Shown: one piece after another, positions 20,411-30,211 of the stretch
How the letters are laid out: each line of letters opens with the position of its first letter
How positions within the stretch are numbered: the first letter of the stretch is position 1
NCBI GenBank assembly: GCA_965247505.1
Contig: OZ252020.1
Span: 4,464,001 to 4,528,000, forward strand
Source: CAIYRG01 sp965247505
Lineage (GTDB): Bacteria > Pseudomonadota > Alphaproteobacteria > Micropepsales > Micropepsaceae
DNA length: 64,000 bases
Direction: 5' to 3'
Notes under the pieces: generated by a model
Told to the model about the DNA's origin: nothing
The model's database searches: none
Seen by the model: only the letters and a program-made list of their open reading frames with translations
Program-made: the position numbers and the translations under genes

Positions 20411-20603
20411 GTCTGCCCCACATCTGAGCAAAAAACCGTCTCTTCCAATTAGAGATAGGAACCTAACTCCTATTTTGCAATAATATTATGGTATTTATCA
20501 TAATACACACTATTTTTATGTATTTATATTTGATGTGCCGGCACCTTGGCAGACGCCAGGCCATGAGCGATCTAAGTCCGAAAGTGCGCCCGCAGGGATA
20601 TTG

Positions 20604-21269
20604 ATGCTGCAAAGCCCCACCCCACTCGACGCCAAACACCCTTCAGTGGAATGGCGCACGTCCAAGGGATATGTGCCCTATCTCGAAGCAGTGAGCGCCA
20701 TGGAGGCGCGTGTTGAGGGCATCTCAAACCATACTTGCGCAGAACAAGTTTGGCTGCTGGAGCATCCTGCGATCTATACTGCGGGGACGAGCGCGAAGGA
20801 CTCCGACATCGTCAAAGCACATTTTCCGGTCTTCAAAAGCGGGCGTGGCGGACAAGCCACCTATCACGGGCCCGGGCAGCGCGTTGCGTATGTGATGCTG
20901 GACCTTCAAGCCCGCGGTGCCAATGTCCGCGGCTTCGTTTGCGATCTAGAGGAGTGGCTGATCCGCACACTCAAGAAATTTGGCGTAAATGGCGAAAGAC
21001 GTGATGGGCGTGTCGGAATTTGGGTATGTAACAAGGACCGCGAGGAAAAGATCGCAGCGATTGGCGTGCGCCTGCGCCGTTGGGTGACATTTCACGGCGT
21101 TAGCCTGAACGTCGATCCCGATTTATCGCATTATTCCGGGATCGTGCCCTGTGGAATAAAAGAGCACGGTGTCACAAGCCTATCGGCATTAGGAATTTCG
21201 GCAAAAATGCCGGAAGTAGATTCTGTACTCAGAGATTCGTTCGGGGAGATTTTCGGATCAATTCCTTAG
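20604..21269 (+). CDS. lipB: Octanoyl-[acyl carrier protein]-protein transferase
   Basis: The 221-residue cytosolic enzyme moves octanoate from acyl carrier protein to lipoyl domains, the first step of lipoate synthesis. The signature RGGQATYHGPGQ, the Lys in KIAAIGVRLRRWVTFHG and the catalytic Cys in GIVPCGI are all present. The start ATG 20604 is preceded by CAGGGA. A longer frame exists upstream but adds residues without family similarity. The 3' end overlaps the convergent acyP gene by four bases. Confidence 0.93.
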   Translation: MLQSPTPLDAKHPSVEWRTSKGYVPYLEAVSAMEARVEGISNHTCAEQVWLLEHPAIYTAGTSAKDSDIVKAHFPVFKSGRGGQATYHGPGQRVAYVMLDLQARGANVRGFVCDLEEWLIRTLKKFGVNGERRDGRVGIWVCNKDREEKIAAIGVRLRRWVTFHGVSLNVDPDLSHYSGIVPCGIKEHGVTSLSALGISAKMPEVDSVLRDSFGEIFGSIP

Positions 21270-21553
21270 GCATCCGGCAATTCGACAAATCCTTCACTGC
21301 CCGGATCAGTATCGGCAACAAGATCGATGTTTGCAACTCTGGCGCCCTCCGGGCCTTTAATGCAGGACTGCACGAACCGTTCGACATCCTTCACTTCGCC
21401 CGTGACAAACGCTTCCATTGTGCCATCCGTCCGATTGCGTACCCAGCCCTTTAGATTCAACGCAATAGCTTGGCGCACCGTGTAGGCACGAAATCCAATA
21501 CCTTGAACTTTGCCTTCAACGCGAACGCGCATAGTGGTCATTTCACCACTCAT
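21266..21553 (-). CDS. acyP: Acylphosphatase
   Basis: At 95 residues this is the usual length for the small alpha/beta enzyme that hydrolyses acyl phosphates. The phosphate loop VQGIGFRAYT contains the catalytic Arg, and GWVRNRTDGTMEA the catalytic Asn. AGGA precedes the ATG by six bases. It is convergent with lipB, so the two may interfere transcriptionally at their ends. Confidence 0.93.
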   Translation of the reverse strand: MSGEMTTMRVRVEGKVQGIGFRAYTVRQAIALNLKGWVRNRTDGTMEAFVTGEVKDVERFVQSCIKGPEGARVANIDLVADTDPGSEGFVELPDA

Positions 21554-21737
21554 AACAGATCCTTGTTTTCAATTTGGTTTGTATACAAAAAAGAGCCACA
21601 TCATCAAAGTAACCGCAAGTGTGCTAGTGCCGCACTGTGCGGGTACTCCATGTTGAAATGGCCTATAGAAAAATCACCATTACGCTGTGCATGCGCTGAA
21701 GTTTCACCGCTTATCTTGATGAGCGGGTTTGGGAGGG

Positions 21738-22463
21738 TCAATTTACAGGTGAGGAATGGTGCAAGAGCTTTAGGAACTCTGCCGCTGCGCGAAACTCTTC
21801 GGCCCGCTCTTTGAGGCGGGCCTGCGCTTCTTCGTCATCACCCCATTTTTCAGATTGATAAAGTTCATCGCAATTGGCGCATTGAAACGCGTCCTCGGCG
21901 CCGATCTCGCCTTCGGCGACCGCAAGGGCGATAACGAGCGAGTTTCCGATGACTGCCAGCGAATAAAGAGCGGCAAGATGAAAATCCGACTTGTCCGAGA
22001 ACGCCGCCGTCAGCGCATCCAACGCGTCCATATCTTGCGCGATATAGCCAATACCCTCGCCGGTTCGCATCTCTGCGCCCAGCTCAGCGTCAGCCCAATG
22101 GAGGATGGGATCCCAGCATTCCTTTTGCCGCTTTACTAGTTCGCCGGGTTCCGGCGCGCGATAACAAATAACGTCTGAATTTGCGAAAGCCGATATTTGC
22201 TCGATCACAGCATCGCGATTAGGCGTGACCCGGTCAGCGGCCGTAAAGGCGAGTTTGGTGAGCGGCATTGTCGACGGAGATATTTCCTCGCCTTGAACGC
22301 GCCACTCTTGCGCCAACGCCTCGCTTAGCGCCGTATTCGGCAGATGCAGCGCGTTTTGTTCCGGACTGCGCAACGGCTTTCCGTCCAACTTAATTTCGAA
22401 GCCGCCTGTTAGGGTGACAATCGCAACTTCTTCGTAAAATCGTTTTAGCTTTGGCGCGCTCAA
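21738..22463 (-). CDS. ATP12-family F1-ATPase assembly chaperone
   Basis: The 241-residue protein belongs to the ATP12 family shared by mitochondria and alphaproteobacteria, where it chaperones the alpha subunit of F1 before assembly. Matching segments are KRFYEEV near the start, the substrate-like LDGKPLRSP, TKLAFTAADR, and the conserved C-terminal acidic EEA/LKERAEEF tail. It is the third gene of a run crcB-rluC-ATP12 with ATGA overlaps at each join. Confidence 0.92.
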   Translation of the reverse strand: MSAPKLKRFYEEVAIVTLTGGFEIKLDGKPLRSPEQNALHLPNTALSEALAQEWRVQGEEISPSTMPLTKLAFTAADRVTPNRDAVIEQISAFANSDVICYRAPEPGELVKRQKECWDPILHWADAELGAEMRTGEGIGYIAQDMDALDALTAAFSDKSDFHLAALYSLAVIGNSLVIALAVAEGEIGAEDAFQCANCDELYQSEKWGDDEEAQARLKERAEEFRAAAEFLKLLHHSSPVN

Positions 22464-23482
22464 GCCTTGCGTCCTTTGCTTTCAAGCGCTGCAAAGGCGT
22501 TGACTTCGGACGCCGGGTCGAAGCCGAAGAGCTTCCAGGCGTGATGCATATGCGGCGGTAAGGGAGCGCCAATTTTTAGCCGCCCTTCCTTAGGATGGGC
22601 GATGTCTAGGAATCGCGCGTGTAAGTGCAGTTTGTCTTCCAGCTCGCCCCTGCCTTTGGCTTCGCTCGACCCATATTTGAAATCGCCGACGACGGGCGTC
22701 TCAATGGCCTGAAGATGGGCGCGAATCTGATGTGTTCTGCCGCTGACCGGTTTGAGGGCCACCCAGGCATATTGGTTTGCAGCGGTGTCCATGACCGAAT
22801 AATGCGTAACCGCCGCCTTTGCTCCTTTGCTATCCTTTTCCACGCCGGTCATACGCTCATCTCGGCCACCCGGGCCGAACCCGGCTTCTTTGGCGAGGGA
22901 AAGCCTAATCGTTCCTTGCCGGGGCACCGGCACGCCACGGGTCAGCGCCCAGTAGATTTTTTTCGCGTCGTGTTTGCGAAGCGATTCGGAAAGTGCCCGC
23001 GCGGCAGGGACTGTGCGCGCCACCAGGATGACCCCTGAAGTGTCTTTATCAAGCCGGTGCACCAGGCGCGGGCGCTGTCGTTTCTTGCCCTGCAATCCCC
23101 CTAAAAGCCCATCAAGGTGGCGCGTAATGCCCGAGCCGCCTTGGGTAGCCAAACCGCTTGGTTTGTTCAGCCCAAACACGACAGAATCTTCATAAATAAC
23201 AAGGTTCTGTATGAATTTCTTATCAGCCCCACTTATTGATGTTGCGCTCGGTAACTTGATGTCTTGAAGGGATTCATTTTTTAGTTGTGGGGGAATCCGA
23301 ACCGTCTGACCGGCCTCCAGACGGTCACCGGCTTTTACCCTTTTGCCGTCCACCCGCACCTGCCCAGTACGAAGCAGCCTTTCCAGGGGGCCGTGGGCCA
23401 GACCTGGGAAATGGCGCTTAAACCAGCGGTCAAGCCGTACGCCCGCATCCTCGCGGGCGACCATTTTCGTATCTGCGCTCAT
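22460..23482 (-). CDS. rluC: RluA-family 23S rRNA pseudouridine synthase (RluC-like)
   Basis: This 340-residue enzyme has an N-terminal S4 RNA-binding domain (about residues 10-70: GVRLDRWFKRHFPG...VRVDGKRVKAG) and a RluA catalytic domain with the nucleophilic Asp in HRLDKDTSGVILVA and GRTHQIRAHL near the C-terminus. The start ATG at 23482 overlaps the crcB stop (ATGA), which decides it over a longer frame. RluC modifies 955/2504/2580 in E. coli; the exact positions here are inferred from overall similarity only. Confidence 0.9.
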   Translation of the reverse strand: MSADTKMVAREDAGVRLDRWFKRHFPGLAHGPLERLLRTGQVRVDGKRVKAGDRLEAGQTVRIPPQLKNESLQDIKLPSATSISGADKKFIQNLVIYEDSVVFGLNKPSGLATQGGSGITRHLDGLLGGLQGKKRQRPRLVHRLDKDTSGVILVARTVPAARALSESLRKHDAKKIYWALTRGVPVPRQGTIRLSLAKEAGFGPGGRDERMTGVEKDSKGAKAAVTHYSVMDTAANQYAWVALKPVSGRTHQIRAHLQAIETPVVGDFKYGSSEAKGRGELEDKLHLHARFLDIAHPKEGRLKIGAPLPPHMHHAWKLFGFDPASEVNAFAALESKGRKA

Positions 23483-23853
23483 AGGCTCCGGACCAGCCAC
23501 AACCCGGCAAACAGCGCCACGATCGAGAGTAGCGCCGAGCCCGCTACATAGAGCATGGCCGCCATCCAATCGCCGCGCTCAATTAGCAGCGACGCGTCGA
23601 GCGAGAAGGCCGAGAAGGTGGTAAAGCCTCCCAAGAGGCCCGTGGTCAGGAACGCGCGCGTCTCGAGCGAATAGTCGATTTTTAATGCGCCCAGCCCAAC
23701 GATCAGACCCATGAGCAAGCCGCCCAGAATATTTACGACAAATATTCCCCATGGGAACACAGAGCCCAGAATTGCAGCCAACGCCGACGAGAGAAAATGC
23801 CGCCCAAGCGCCCCAATGCCGCCGCCAAGGGCTATCGCGATCAACATGTTCAT
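23479..23853 (-). CDS. crcB: Fluoride channel CrcB/Fluc
   Basis: The 124-residue inner-membrane protein has four hydrophobic helices and the family hallmarks GGGIGALGRHFLS near the start and GLLGGFTTFSAFSLD, whose Phe residues line the fluoride path. It works as a dual-topology dimer that exports fluoride. No fluoride riboswitch was recognised upstream. It heads the crcB-rluC-ATP12 unit. Confidence 0.95.
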   Translation of the reverse strand: MNMLIAIALGGGIGALGRHFLSSALAAILGSVFPWGIFVVNILGGLLMGLIVGLGALKIDYSLETRAFLTTGLLGGFTTFSAFSLDASLLIERGDWMAAMLYVAGSALLSIVALFAGLWLVRSL

Positions 23854-23908
23854 TCTGATTGCCTAGCACAAAAGAGAAGGATCAACCGCGAAGGCGGTTC
23901 TAACCCAG

Positions 23909-25426
23909 TTACTGCGCCTGTCCGAGCTGCGTGGCGCCGCCCACAATGCTCATGAACTCGTCCCATGTCGTCGGGGCACCATGGATGGGAATGATCGTAT
24001 TGACCTCCCATCCCTGCCGCCGCACGGCATGATACAGCGCTAATTGCCCATCGCTCGGGTTGCCAACATTTAGGGGCCCGCGACGGCTGAAGAGATCGGC
24101 CACCACCAATATACCCTCTGCAGGGAGAAATCCGACCAGCATATCGGCGGCGTGGTCAATGTCCTCAACATGAGCGACTTCTAACATGCGCCCGCCATTG
24201 GTCAGGGTGTATTCCTCGTCGACCAAAACATAATGCACCTGCCGCGGAGCCAGCGACAGATTATCCGTCTGCAGCGTGCGCGGTCGTAGGTCGAAGAAAA
24301 CACCTTCATAAAAATTGAAATTCGATTCATGCGTGATGATGACGATATCGTCTCCACCAAACGGACGAAGCCCTCCGGAATGATCAAAATGGTGATGGGT
24401 GTTGAGAACATAACGAATAGGCTTTGTCGGAACTAACTCTCGCGTCGCCTCGATGACTTTACGGCCGCGCGCGGTGGAACGTGGACCCTCAACGATCACC
24501 CAGTAATCCCCGAACTCGACCGCCACGCTGTTGTGACCAGCGCCTCCTAAGAGCCAAACGCCTGGCGCCAACTCTTCCGAGACGACATTTTCGGGGTTTA
24601 TTGCCGCGTCGCGAACCGATTGAGGAACTGAAACTGCCGCGTCCGACACATTGACTTCAACGCCCGTGATAAAAATCTCATGTCCGGGATGCGGAGGGTT
24701 TCCCCAGCTTCTATGGAACTCGGTCGGAAACTGTATGTCGCCAAATGTCTCATAATCGGTGTATCGCGTCTCAATATAAAGATCGCCCAAAATGTCGTGA
24801 GGTACCCAGGTTTGCGTGCGCACCAATTGATTCTCTTCATTGAACCAACCATTCACGGGATACTTCCCGAGCGCCTTGAAGGTGACGATGTTGACGTGCT
24901 GGATCGAACGCGAACTAGCAATCTGCCGATGGGCTGTGGCATCGGGTGCGGCAAGCGCCGCTTTGATAAAGCCATGCGGCGTAAGGAGAATTTCCATATT
25001 GCGCATAACGATATAGCGCGGGTCCGACGCGGGATCGCCGCCATTGTTTTCGTTCCAGGAAAAGCCGTCGGCAAATAATTCTTTGATCAAACGGTCACCG
25101 TCTGTGGGCCTGCCTCCGCCACCACGATTTGGCCAGGTCGCCTGGTTGCGAGTTTGCTCGTCCATATAAGAGTTGGCCGCGTAATCGATGGTACGCGTGT
25201 AGCTCATATCGTAGCGCGGCCAGGTATCATTGAGCGCAGAGGAGTAAGCCTGGCCCGGCGAGGTGACATAGCCATGACCGCTATAACGGAGCGAATGAAC
25301 CCCGCTGACGCCCATCGCGGCATCGGCTGCCTGCAGAACCGCGCGCGTGTCCGGCGCGTCCTGCGCAGCTGCCGGAATTGCAGCCATGACCACCAGCACA
25401 AGCGACGCCACCATCCGATTCAACAT
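23909..25426 (-). CDS. Large secreted MBL-fold protein (about 505 aa)
   Basis: A Sec signal peptide (residues 1 to about 22, ending PAAAQ) is followed by a roughly 250-residue N-terminal domain without recognised motifs, then an MBL-fold domain with NTHHHFDHSGGLRPFG (HxHxDH) and later metal-ligand candidates in DIDHAADM, VADLF and PIHGAP. AGGAG sits upstream of ATG 25426. It is a paralogue of the next gene. The two-domain layout is unlike beta-lactamases and nearer to exported SoxH/PQQ-type MBL proteins, but no substrate can be named. Probably periplasmic. Confidence 0.85.
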   Translation of the reverse strand: MLNRMVASLVLVVMAAIPAAAQDAPDTRAVLQAADAAMGVSGVHSLRYSGHGYVTSPGQAYSSALNDTWPRYDMSYTRTIDYAANSYMDEQTRNQATWPNRGGGGRPTDGDRLIKELFADGFSWNENNGGDPASDPRYIVMRNMEILLTPHGFIKAALAAPDATAHRQIASSRSIQHVNIVTFKALGKYPVNGWFNEENQLVRTQTWVPHDILGDLYIETRYTDYETFGDIQFPTEFHRSWGNPPHPGHEIFITGVEVNVSDAAVSVPQSVRDAAINPENVVSEELAPGVWLLGGAGHNSVAVEFGDYWVIVEGPRSTARGRKVIEATRELVPTKPIRYVLNTHHHFDHSGGLRPFGGDDIVIITHESNFNFYEGVFFDLRPRTLQTDNLSLAPRQVHYVLVDEEYTLTNGGRMLEVAHVEDIDHAADMLVGFLPAEGILVVADLFSRRGPLNVGNPSDGQLALYHAVRRQGWEVNTIIPIHGAPTTWDEFMSIVGGATQLGQAQ

Positions 25427-25546
25427 TGTATTTCTCCTTAAACTTTCCAACTTTCAAGCTGAGTAGAACAATAGCGCCTCGCTGCAATCCGCCTAGGGCA
25501 AAGGGCGGAGATGCGCCATCCCCACCCCTTTACAAGTTAATTTAAC

Positions 25547-27106
25547 TTAGCGGCCGGCATTGAGAGCCGCGTCTAGTCCCTGACCTGCGGCGGTGAACTG
25601 ATCTTGGCCCATAAGGTCCAGAAAGCCTCCCATGGGTATTTCGCCTTGATGAATTGAAACCATCCTTGTCGGCGCGATGCTGACACGCTGGATATTCAGA
25701 AGCAGCGCCCTATTGCGCGGCGAGGGTGTCGCCCCCGCCGGTGTGGGGCCATAGAGGTCAGCCTGCACAACAATTCCCTGGCGCGGCAAATAGGCAATCA
25801 GCATATCCGACGCGTGTTGCAAGGTCTGTACATGAAAGAGCTGCAGCTCGTTCGTATCGTCGGAAAATGTATGGCGATCCTGCACACGCAGATAGTGAAC
25901 CTGACGCGGCGTCCGGGAGAGAGTATCGGGTTCGACAATGCGTGAATGCAGTGCGGTGCCGAGGGCCTCGTAATAGGCGCCGCTCGATTCATGCACGACC
26001 ATGAGGACATCCTCAGCGCCAAAACCTCGAAGACCGCCCGCATGATCGAAATGGTGGTGTGTGTTTACCACGTAGCGCAAAGGCTTGTTCGGCACCAAGC
26101 GGCGCACTTCGTTCATGACCGCAAAGGCGCGCGTTTCATTGACCGGCGCTTCGATAACAAGCGAATAATCTTCAAATTCCATCGCAACGCTGAAATAGCG
26201 ATTGCCACCAATTAGCCATACGCCTGGCGCTAATTCACTTGTGGTTACGTCGCCCGCATTGTCTTCGACCCCACGAACCGACTCGGGCACTTCCGTAGGC
26301 GCCCCATCGACATTGATCGCCAGGTCAGTCGCCTTAAAATCATAGCTCGGGTGCGGCGGCGTCCCGACGCTTTGATGCACCACCGGCCCGAAGGCAAAGC
26401 CATCATAGTCTTCATACTGTGCGTAACGCGTTTCGACGAATTGGTCGCCAACCACCGGACTTGGAAACCACGTTTGGACCTTCGTGACCTGGTTGGCCTC
26501 ATTGATCCAGCCGGTAATCGGATAGTCACCGTTTGGTCCGTGGTGGGTAAAGCTCACCGTGTGAATGCGTTGGGTGGAACGAAAACTTAGCCAGCGCGTG
26601 TCCATCCGTAAATCGTCGGCTTCCATCGCATAGCGGACAAAACCATGCGGCGTCATGATGATCTCGAGCATACGCACCGTGGCGTTGCGTGGCGAGGGTG
26701 TCACCGAACCGTCGGCGTTTTCGTTCCAGGCATGGCCATCCATATAGAGCGCAACCGTGCGGCGCTCGCCAACGATGGGACGAAGCCCGCCACCAATTTC
26801 TGCCGGCCACTGGCCCTGGGTGCGCACCTGCTCTTCGCGCATCGACATATTTTCAAAGTCGATCGTGCGGGTGAAGCGCGCCAGATGAAAACGCGGCCAG
26901 CCATTCTCGATTTCCGGATGCTCGCTTTGGCCGATGGCCGTGACGTAGCCGTCCACCCCGCCATAGCGGATGGTACGCACATCGGAGGCCCCAATAGCCT
27001 CGTCGGCGGCGCGCAAAAGCGCCATGGCGTCACCAGCGTTTTGTGCCTCTGCAGGCATTCCCATGAGGGCTACCAACGCGACAGACACAGCAATTTTCTT
27101 GAGCAT
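25547..27106 (-). CDS. Large secreted MBL-fold protein, paralogue (about 519 aa)
   Basis: It has the same architecture as its downstream neighbour: a signal peptide (MLKKIAVSVALVALMGMPAE, ending AQ), an N-terminal domain with shared phrases such as MTPHGFVRYAME and TKVQTWFPSPVVGD, and an MBL domain with NTHHHFDHAGGLRGFG and a C-terminal SIHQGEIP. GGGGAGAG precedes ATG 27106. The gene lies 120 bases from its paralogue on the same strand, probably as one transcript. The pair is inserted between crcB and rarA, which are close neighbours in many relatives. Confidence 0.85.
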   Translation of the reverse strand: MLKKIAVSVALVALMGMPAEAQNAGDAMALLRAADEAIGASDVRTIRYGGVDGYVTAIGQSEHPEIENGWPRFHLARFTRTIDFENMSMREEQVRTQGQWPAEIGGGLRPIVGERRTVALYMDGHAWNENADGSVTPSPRNATVRMLEIIMTPHGFVRYAMEADDLRMDTRWLSFRSTQRIHTVSFTHHGPNGDYPITGWINEANQVTKVQTWFPSPVVGDQFVETRYAQYEDYDGFAFGPVVHQSVGTPPHPSYDFKATDLAINVDGAPTEVPESVRGVEDNAGDVTTSELAPGVWLIGGNRYFSVAMEFEDYSLVIEAPVNETRAFAVMNEVRRLVPNKPLRYVVNTHHHFDHAGGLRGFGAEDVLMVVHESSGAYYEALGTALHSRIVEPDTLSRTPRQVHYLRVQDRHTFSDDTNELQLFHVQTLQHASDMLIAYLPRQGIVVQADLYGPTPAGATPSPRNRALLLNIQRVSIAPTRMVSIHQGEIPMGGFLDLMGQDQFTAAGQGLDAALNAGR

Positions 27107-27277
27107 TCTACTCTCCCCTTGCCCCCACGACCTGGGCCCCAAACCTTAATGGGGCGGGAGATTATCTCCCAACCCCGGCTCTTGGGGACGAACCTAGCAC
27201 CTTGAAGCGAGGCAGCAAATTGCTCTTGCCGTTGCCAAAAACAAGAACTCTCAGCCCGTTGAGCCGAAATAGGGGCC

Positions 27278-28588
27278 TTATCGCTTGTCCGTCTTGCCGT
27301 CGCGCAGCTTCGACCAATATGCCAGCCGCTTAGCAATTTCCCGCTCGAAACCGATTTCGTCGGGCGTATAATATTTCACCCGCTCCATTCCTTCCGGAAA
27401 ATAATGCTGGCCCGAGAAACCCTTCTCGGCGTCATGGTCATATTCGTAACCCGCGCCATGGCCGATCTCCCTCATCAACTTAGTCGGCGCGTTTAGAATA
27501 TGGGCAGGCGGCACAAGCGAACCATGCTCTGCCGCCGAAAGTTTGGCAGCGCTAAAGGCTTTGTAGACGGCATTCGATTTGGGCGCCGTAGCGAGATAGA
27601 CCGCCGCTTGCGCTAAGCCCAGTTCACCTTCGGGGCTTCCCAGAAAATCGAATAAGTCTTTGGCGGCGAGCGCCTGATGCACGGCCTGTGGATCGGCCAA
27701 GCCAATATCCTCCACCGCCATACGCACCAAGCGCCGCGCGAGATAGAGCGGATCTTCGCCGCCAGCCAACATGCGTGCGAGCCAATAGAGCGCAGCATCG
27801 GGATCGGAGCCGCGTATGGATTTATGCAATGCCGAAATGAGATTGTAATGCTCGTCGCGCGACTTGTCATAAACCGGCGCCCTTTTTTGCACCGCTTCAA
27901 CCAGGGCTTTGTTGTCGAGCTGAACGTGTGAGGCGATCGCGGAAATTTCTTCGACAAGATTGAGAAGATACCGCCCATCGCCATCGGCCATGGCGCGCAA
28001 AGTACTCCGTGCTTCCTCAGATAGCGGGAGCGGTTTTCCGTAATGTTCTTCGGCGCGTTTGAGGAGCGTTTCCAGATCATCATCGCCGAGCCGGCGCAAC
28101 ACCAGAACTTGCGCACGGGACAGAAGCGCACCGTTCAACTCGAATGAGGGATTTTCAGTCGTCGCACCAACGAGAACAATGGTGCCGTCTTCAACCACAG
28201 GAAGAAAGCTATCTTGTTGGCTTCGATTAAAACGATGAATCTCGTCAACGAAAAGGAGCGTCCCCTGCCCCATGCGCCGACGCTGCTTAGCGGCCTCAAA
28301 TGTTTTCTTTAAGTCGGCAACGCCGCTGAAGACGGCGGAAAGCTGTTCGAAGTGCAGTTTGAAGACACAGGAGAGCAGCCGCGCGATGGTTGTTTTACCG
28401 GTTCCGGGCGGCCCCCAGAAAATCATCGAAGACGCCCGGCCCGTTTTCACCATGCGTCCGAGCGGATTTTCATCCCCCAATAGATGGTCCTGGCCAACCA
28501 CTTCCCCGAGAGCTTGGGGCCTGAGCCGGTCGGCCAATGGCCTGGGCACGTCCTTTTCAAGCTCGACGGAACCGAAGAGATCACTCAT
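27278..28588 (-). CDS. rarA: Replication-associated recombination ATPase RarA (MgsA)
   Basis: The 436-residue AAA+ ATPase is related to clamp loaders and acts at stalled replication forks. Walker A is WGPPGTGKTTIARL, Walker B LLFVDEIHRFN, sensor 1 VGATTENPSF, and the C-terminal MgsA region contains RDEHYNLISALHKSIRGSDP and a PEGMERVKYY end. Length is normal. Confidence 0.95.
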   Translation of the reverse strand: MSDLFGSVELEKDVPRPLADRLRPQALGEVVGQDHLLGDENPLGRMVKTGRASSMIFWGPPGTGKTTIARLLSCVFKLHFEQLSAVFSGVADLKKTFEAAKQRRRMGQGTLLFVDEIHRFNRSQQDSFLPVVEDGTIVLVGATTENPSFELNGALLSRAQVLVLRRLGDDDLETLLKRAEEHYGKPLPLSEEARSTLRAMADGDGRYLLNLVEEISAIASHVQLDNKALVEAVQKRAPVYDKSRDEHYNLISALHKSIRGSDPDAALYWLARMLAGGEDPLYLARRLVRMAVEDIGLADPQAVHQALAAKDLFDFLGSPEGELGLAQAAVYLATAPKSNAVYKAFSAAKLSAAEHGSLVPPAHILNAPTKLMREIGHGAGYEYDHDAEKGFSGQHYFPEGMERVKYYTPDEIGFEREIAKRLAYWSKLRDGKTDKR

Positions 28589-28859
28589 GGAATTAGACTA
28601 GCTTTTGTATGGCCGCGCTGCATCCGCAAAAAATGGCCAGTTCGACGAAATGCGGTTAAACTCGTTCGGCTCAGCACGCTGGAATTGAGGCATCGGGAAG
28701 TACCATGCACCGCTACCGCAAATTAATCTTCAGTTTAATCCCATTCGCCATGGCAATGAGCGCAGTTCCGCTCTACGCGGCGGAAGTGTCCGTCATCAAA
28801 ACAAATGGGACTGTTGAGCGTGTTTCATAAGGGAGGATCTGGCTCATCTTTGTTTGATG

Positions 28860-29840
28860 TTAAGCCGCTTGGCGTTGATGGTTCAAGCGGCGGTTTTGGG
28901 TGGTCAGTTTTTTGATCCTTTTTCTCTTTTCGATGATGGCGGTGTGGCGTCCAAAGTAGGCGTCGGCTGGAGTTACGTTGCCGATGCTCTCGTGGTAGCG
29001 TTGGTTGTTGTAGTGATCGACGAAGGCGCTGATCTGGTTTTCGAGATCGCCGGGTAGATAATAATTTTCAAGCAGGATCCGGTTCTTCAGCGTTTGATGC
29101 CAGCGCTCGATCTTGCCCTGGGTTTGCGGGTGATACGGTGCGCCCCGAACGTGATCCATACCGTGGTCCTCGAGCCATTCAGCCAGATCGCCGGAGATAT
29201 AGGACGAGCCGTTGTCGCTGAGCAGCCTCGGCTTGTGGACGACATTGGCGCGATTGCAGCCTGAGGCTTCTAGCGCCAACTTCAGTGTTGCCGTCACATC
29301 GTCCGCCGTCATGTTGGTGCAGAGCTTCCAAGCAATTATGTAGCGGGAATAGTCGTCCAGGATGGTCGACAGGTAAAACCAGCCCCAGCCGATGACCTTG
29401 AGATAGGTGAAGTCGGTCTGCCACAGCTGGTTCGGCGCCGTGGTCTTGTCGCGGAACTCATCGGCTGCCTTGATGACCACGAAAGCGGGGCTGGTGATCA
29501 GGCCGTGGGCCTTGAGAAGCCGGTAAACCAAGGCTTCCGAGACAAAGTAGCCCCTGGTGTCCGTAAACCTGACGGCCAGTTCCCGGGGCGACAGTTGCGT
29601 CTCCTCCAGGGCAAGATCGATGATCTGCCCCCGGACATCATCCGGGATCCGGTTCCACATCCGGCCCGGGCTGCTGTTGCGATCCTCAAGACCGGCGTCG
29701 CCAAAGGCCAGAAAGCGATCGTACCAGCGATAAAAGGTGGTCTTCGGAATGCCCAGCTTGTCCAAAGTGGACCCGACGCCCAGGTGGGACTGCTCGACCA
29801 GGCGGATGATCTCCAGCTTCTCGGATGCGGGATACCTCAT
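28860..29840 (-). CDS. Transposase OrfB of copy A
   Basis: A 326-residue DDE integrase-core protein. Two N-terminal helix-turn-helix segments (VGSTLDKLGIPKTTFYRWYD and LSPRELAVRFTDTRG) precede the core with Asp in WQTDFTYLKV, Asp in LLSDNGSSYIS and Glu in QGKIERWHQTLKNRI. Its ATG overlaps the orfA stop (ATGA), so it is made by coupled re-initiation rather than by an obvious frameshift. Confidence 0.92.
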   Translation of the reverse strand: MRYPASEKLEIIRLVEQSHLGVGSTLDKLGIPKTTFYRWYDRFLAFGDAGLEDRNSSPGRMWNRIPDDVRGQIIDLALEETQLSPRELAVRFTDTRGYFVSEALVYRLLKAHGLITSPAFVVIKAADEFRDKTTAPNQLWQTDFTYLKVIGWGWFYLSTILDDYSRYIIAWKLCTNMTADDVTATLKLALEASGCNRANVVHKPRLLSDNGSSYISGDLAEWLEDHGMDHVRGAPYHPQTQGKIERWHQTLKNRILLENYYLPGDLENQISAFVDHYNNQRYHESIGNVTPADAYFGRHTAIIEKRKRIKKLTTQNRRLNHQRQAA

Positions 29841-30211
29841 TCCTCGCCTCCCCCATGCCCGATCATATTTTTTTTGAGAAGACGGTTCTCCAGCGACAGT
29901 TCGGCGACCAACTCCTTCAAGTCGCGCATCTCCTGGCGCAGGCCTTTAACCTCGCCCGAGGTCGCTTGGCGCCCGGTGTCGCCGGCGAGCCGCTTCTTGC
30001 CCGCTTCCAAAAACTCTTTCGACCAGCTGTAATACAGACCCTCGGCGATGCCCTCGCGGCGGCACAAGGCGGCGATGCTCTCCTCGCCGCGCAGGCCCGA
30101 CACCACGATCCGGATCTTCTCCTCAGCCGTATACTGCTTGCGTGTCTTGCGCCGAATATCCCGAACCGTTCTCTCCGCCGGGTCGTTCTTGCTCATTGAT
30201 TTCTGTCTCAT
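29837..30211 (-). CDS. Transposase OrfA of copy A
   Basis: A 124-residue protein with a HTH_Tnp_1-type helix-turn-helix (YTAEEKIRIVVSGLRGEESI then AALCRREGIAEG) and a C-terminal leucine-zipper-like helix (LRQEMRDLKELVAELSLENR) for dimerisation. AAGGGAACG precedes the ATG at 30211. It recognises the element ends in this family. Confidence 0.9.
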   Translation of the reverse strand: MRQKSMSKNDPAERTVRDIRRKTRKQYTAEEKIRIVVSGLRGEESIAALCRREGIAEGLYYSWSKEFLEAGKKRLAGDTGRQATSGEVKGLRQEMRDLKELVAELSLENRLLKKNMIGHGGGEE

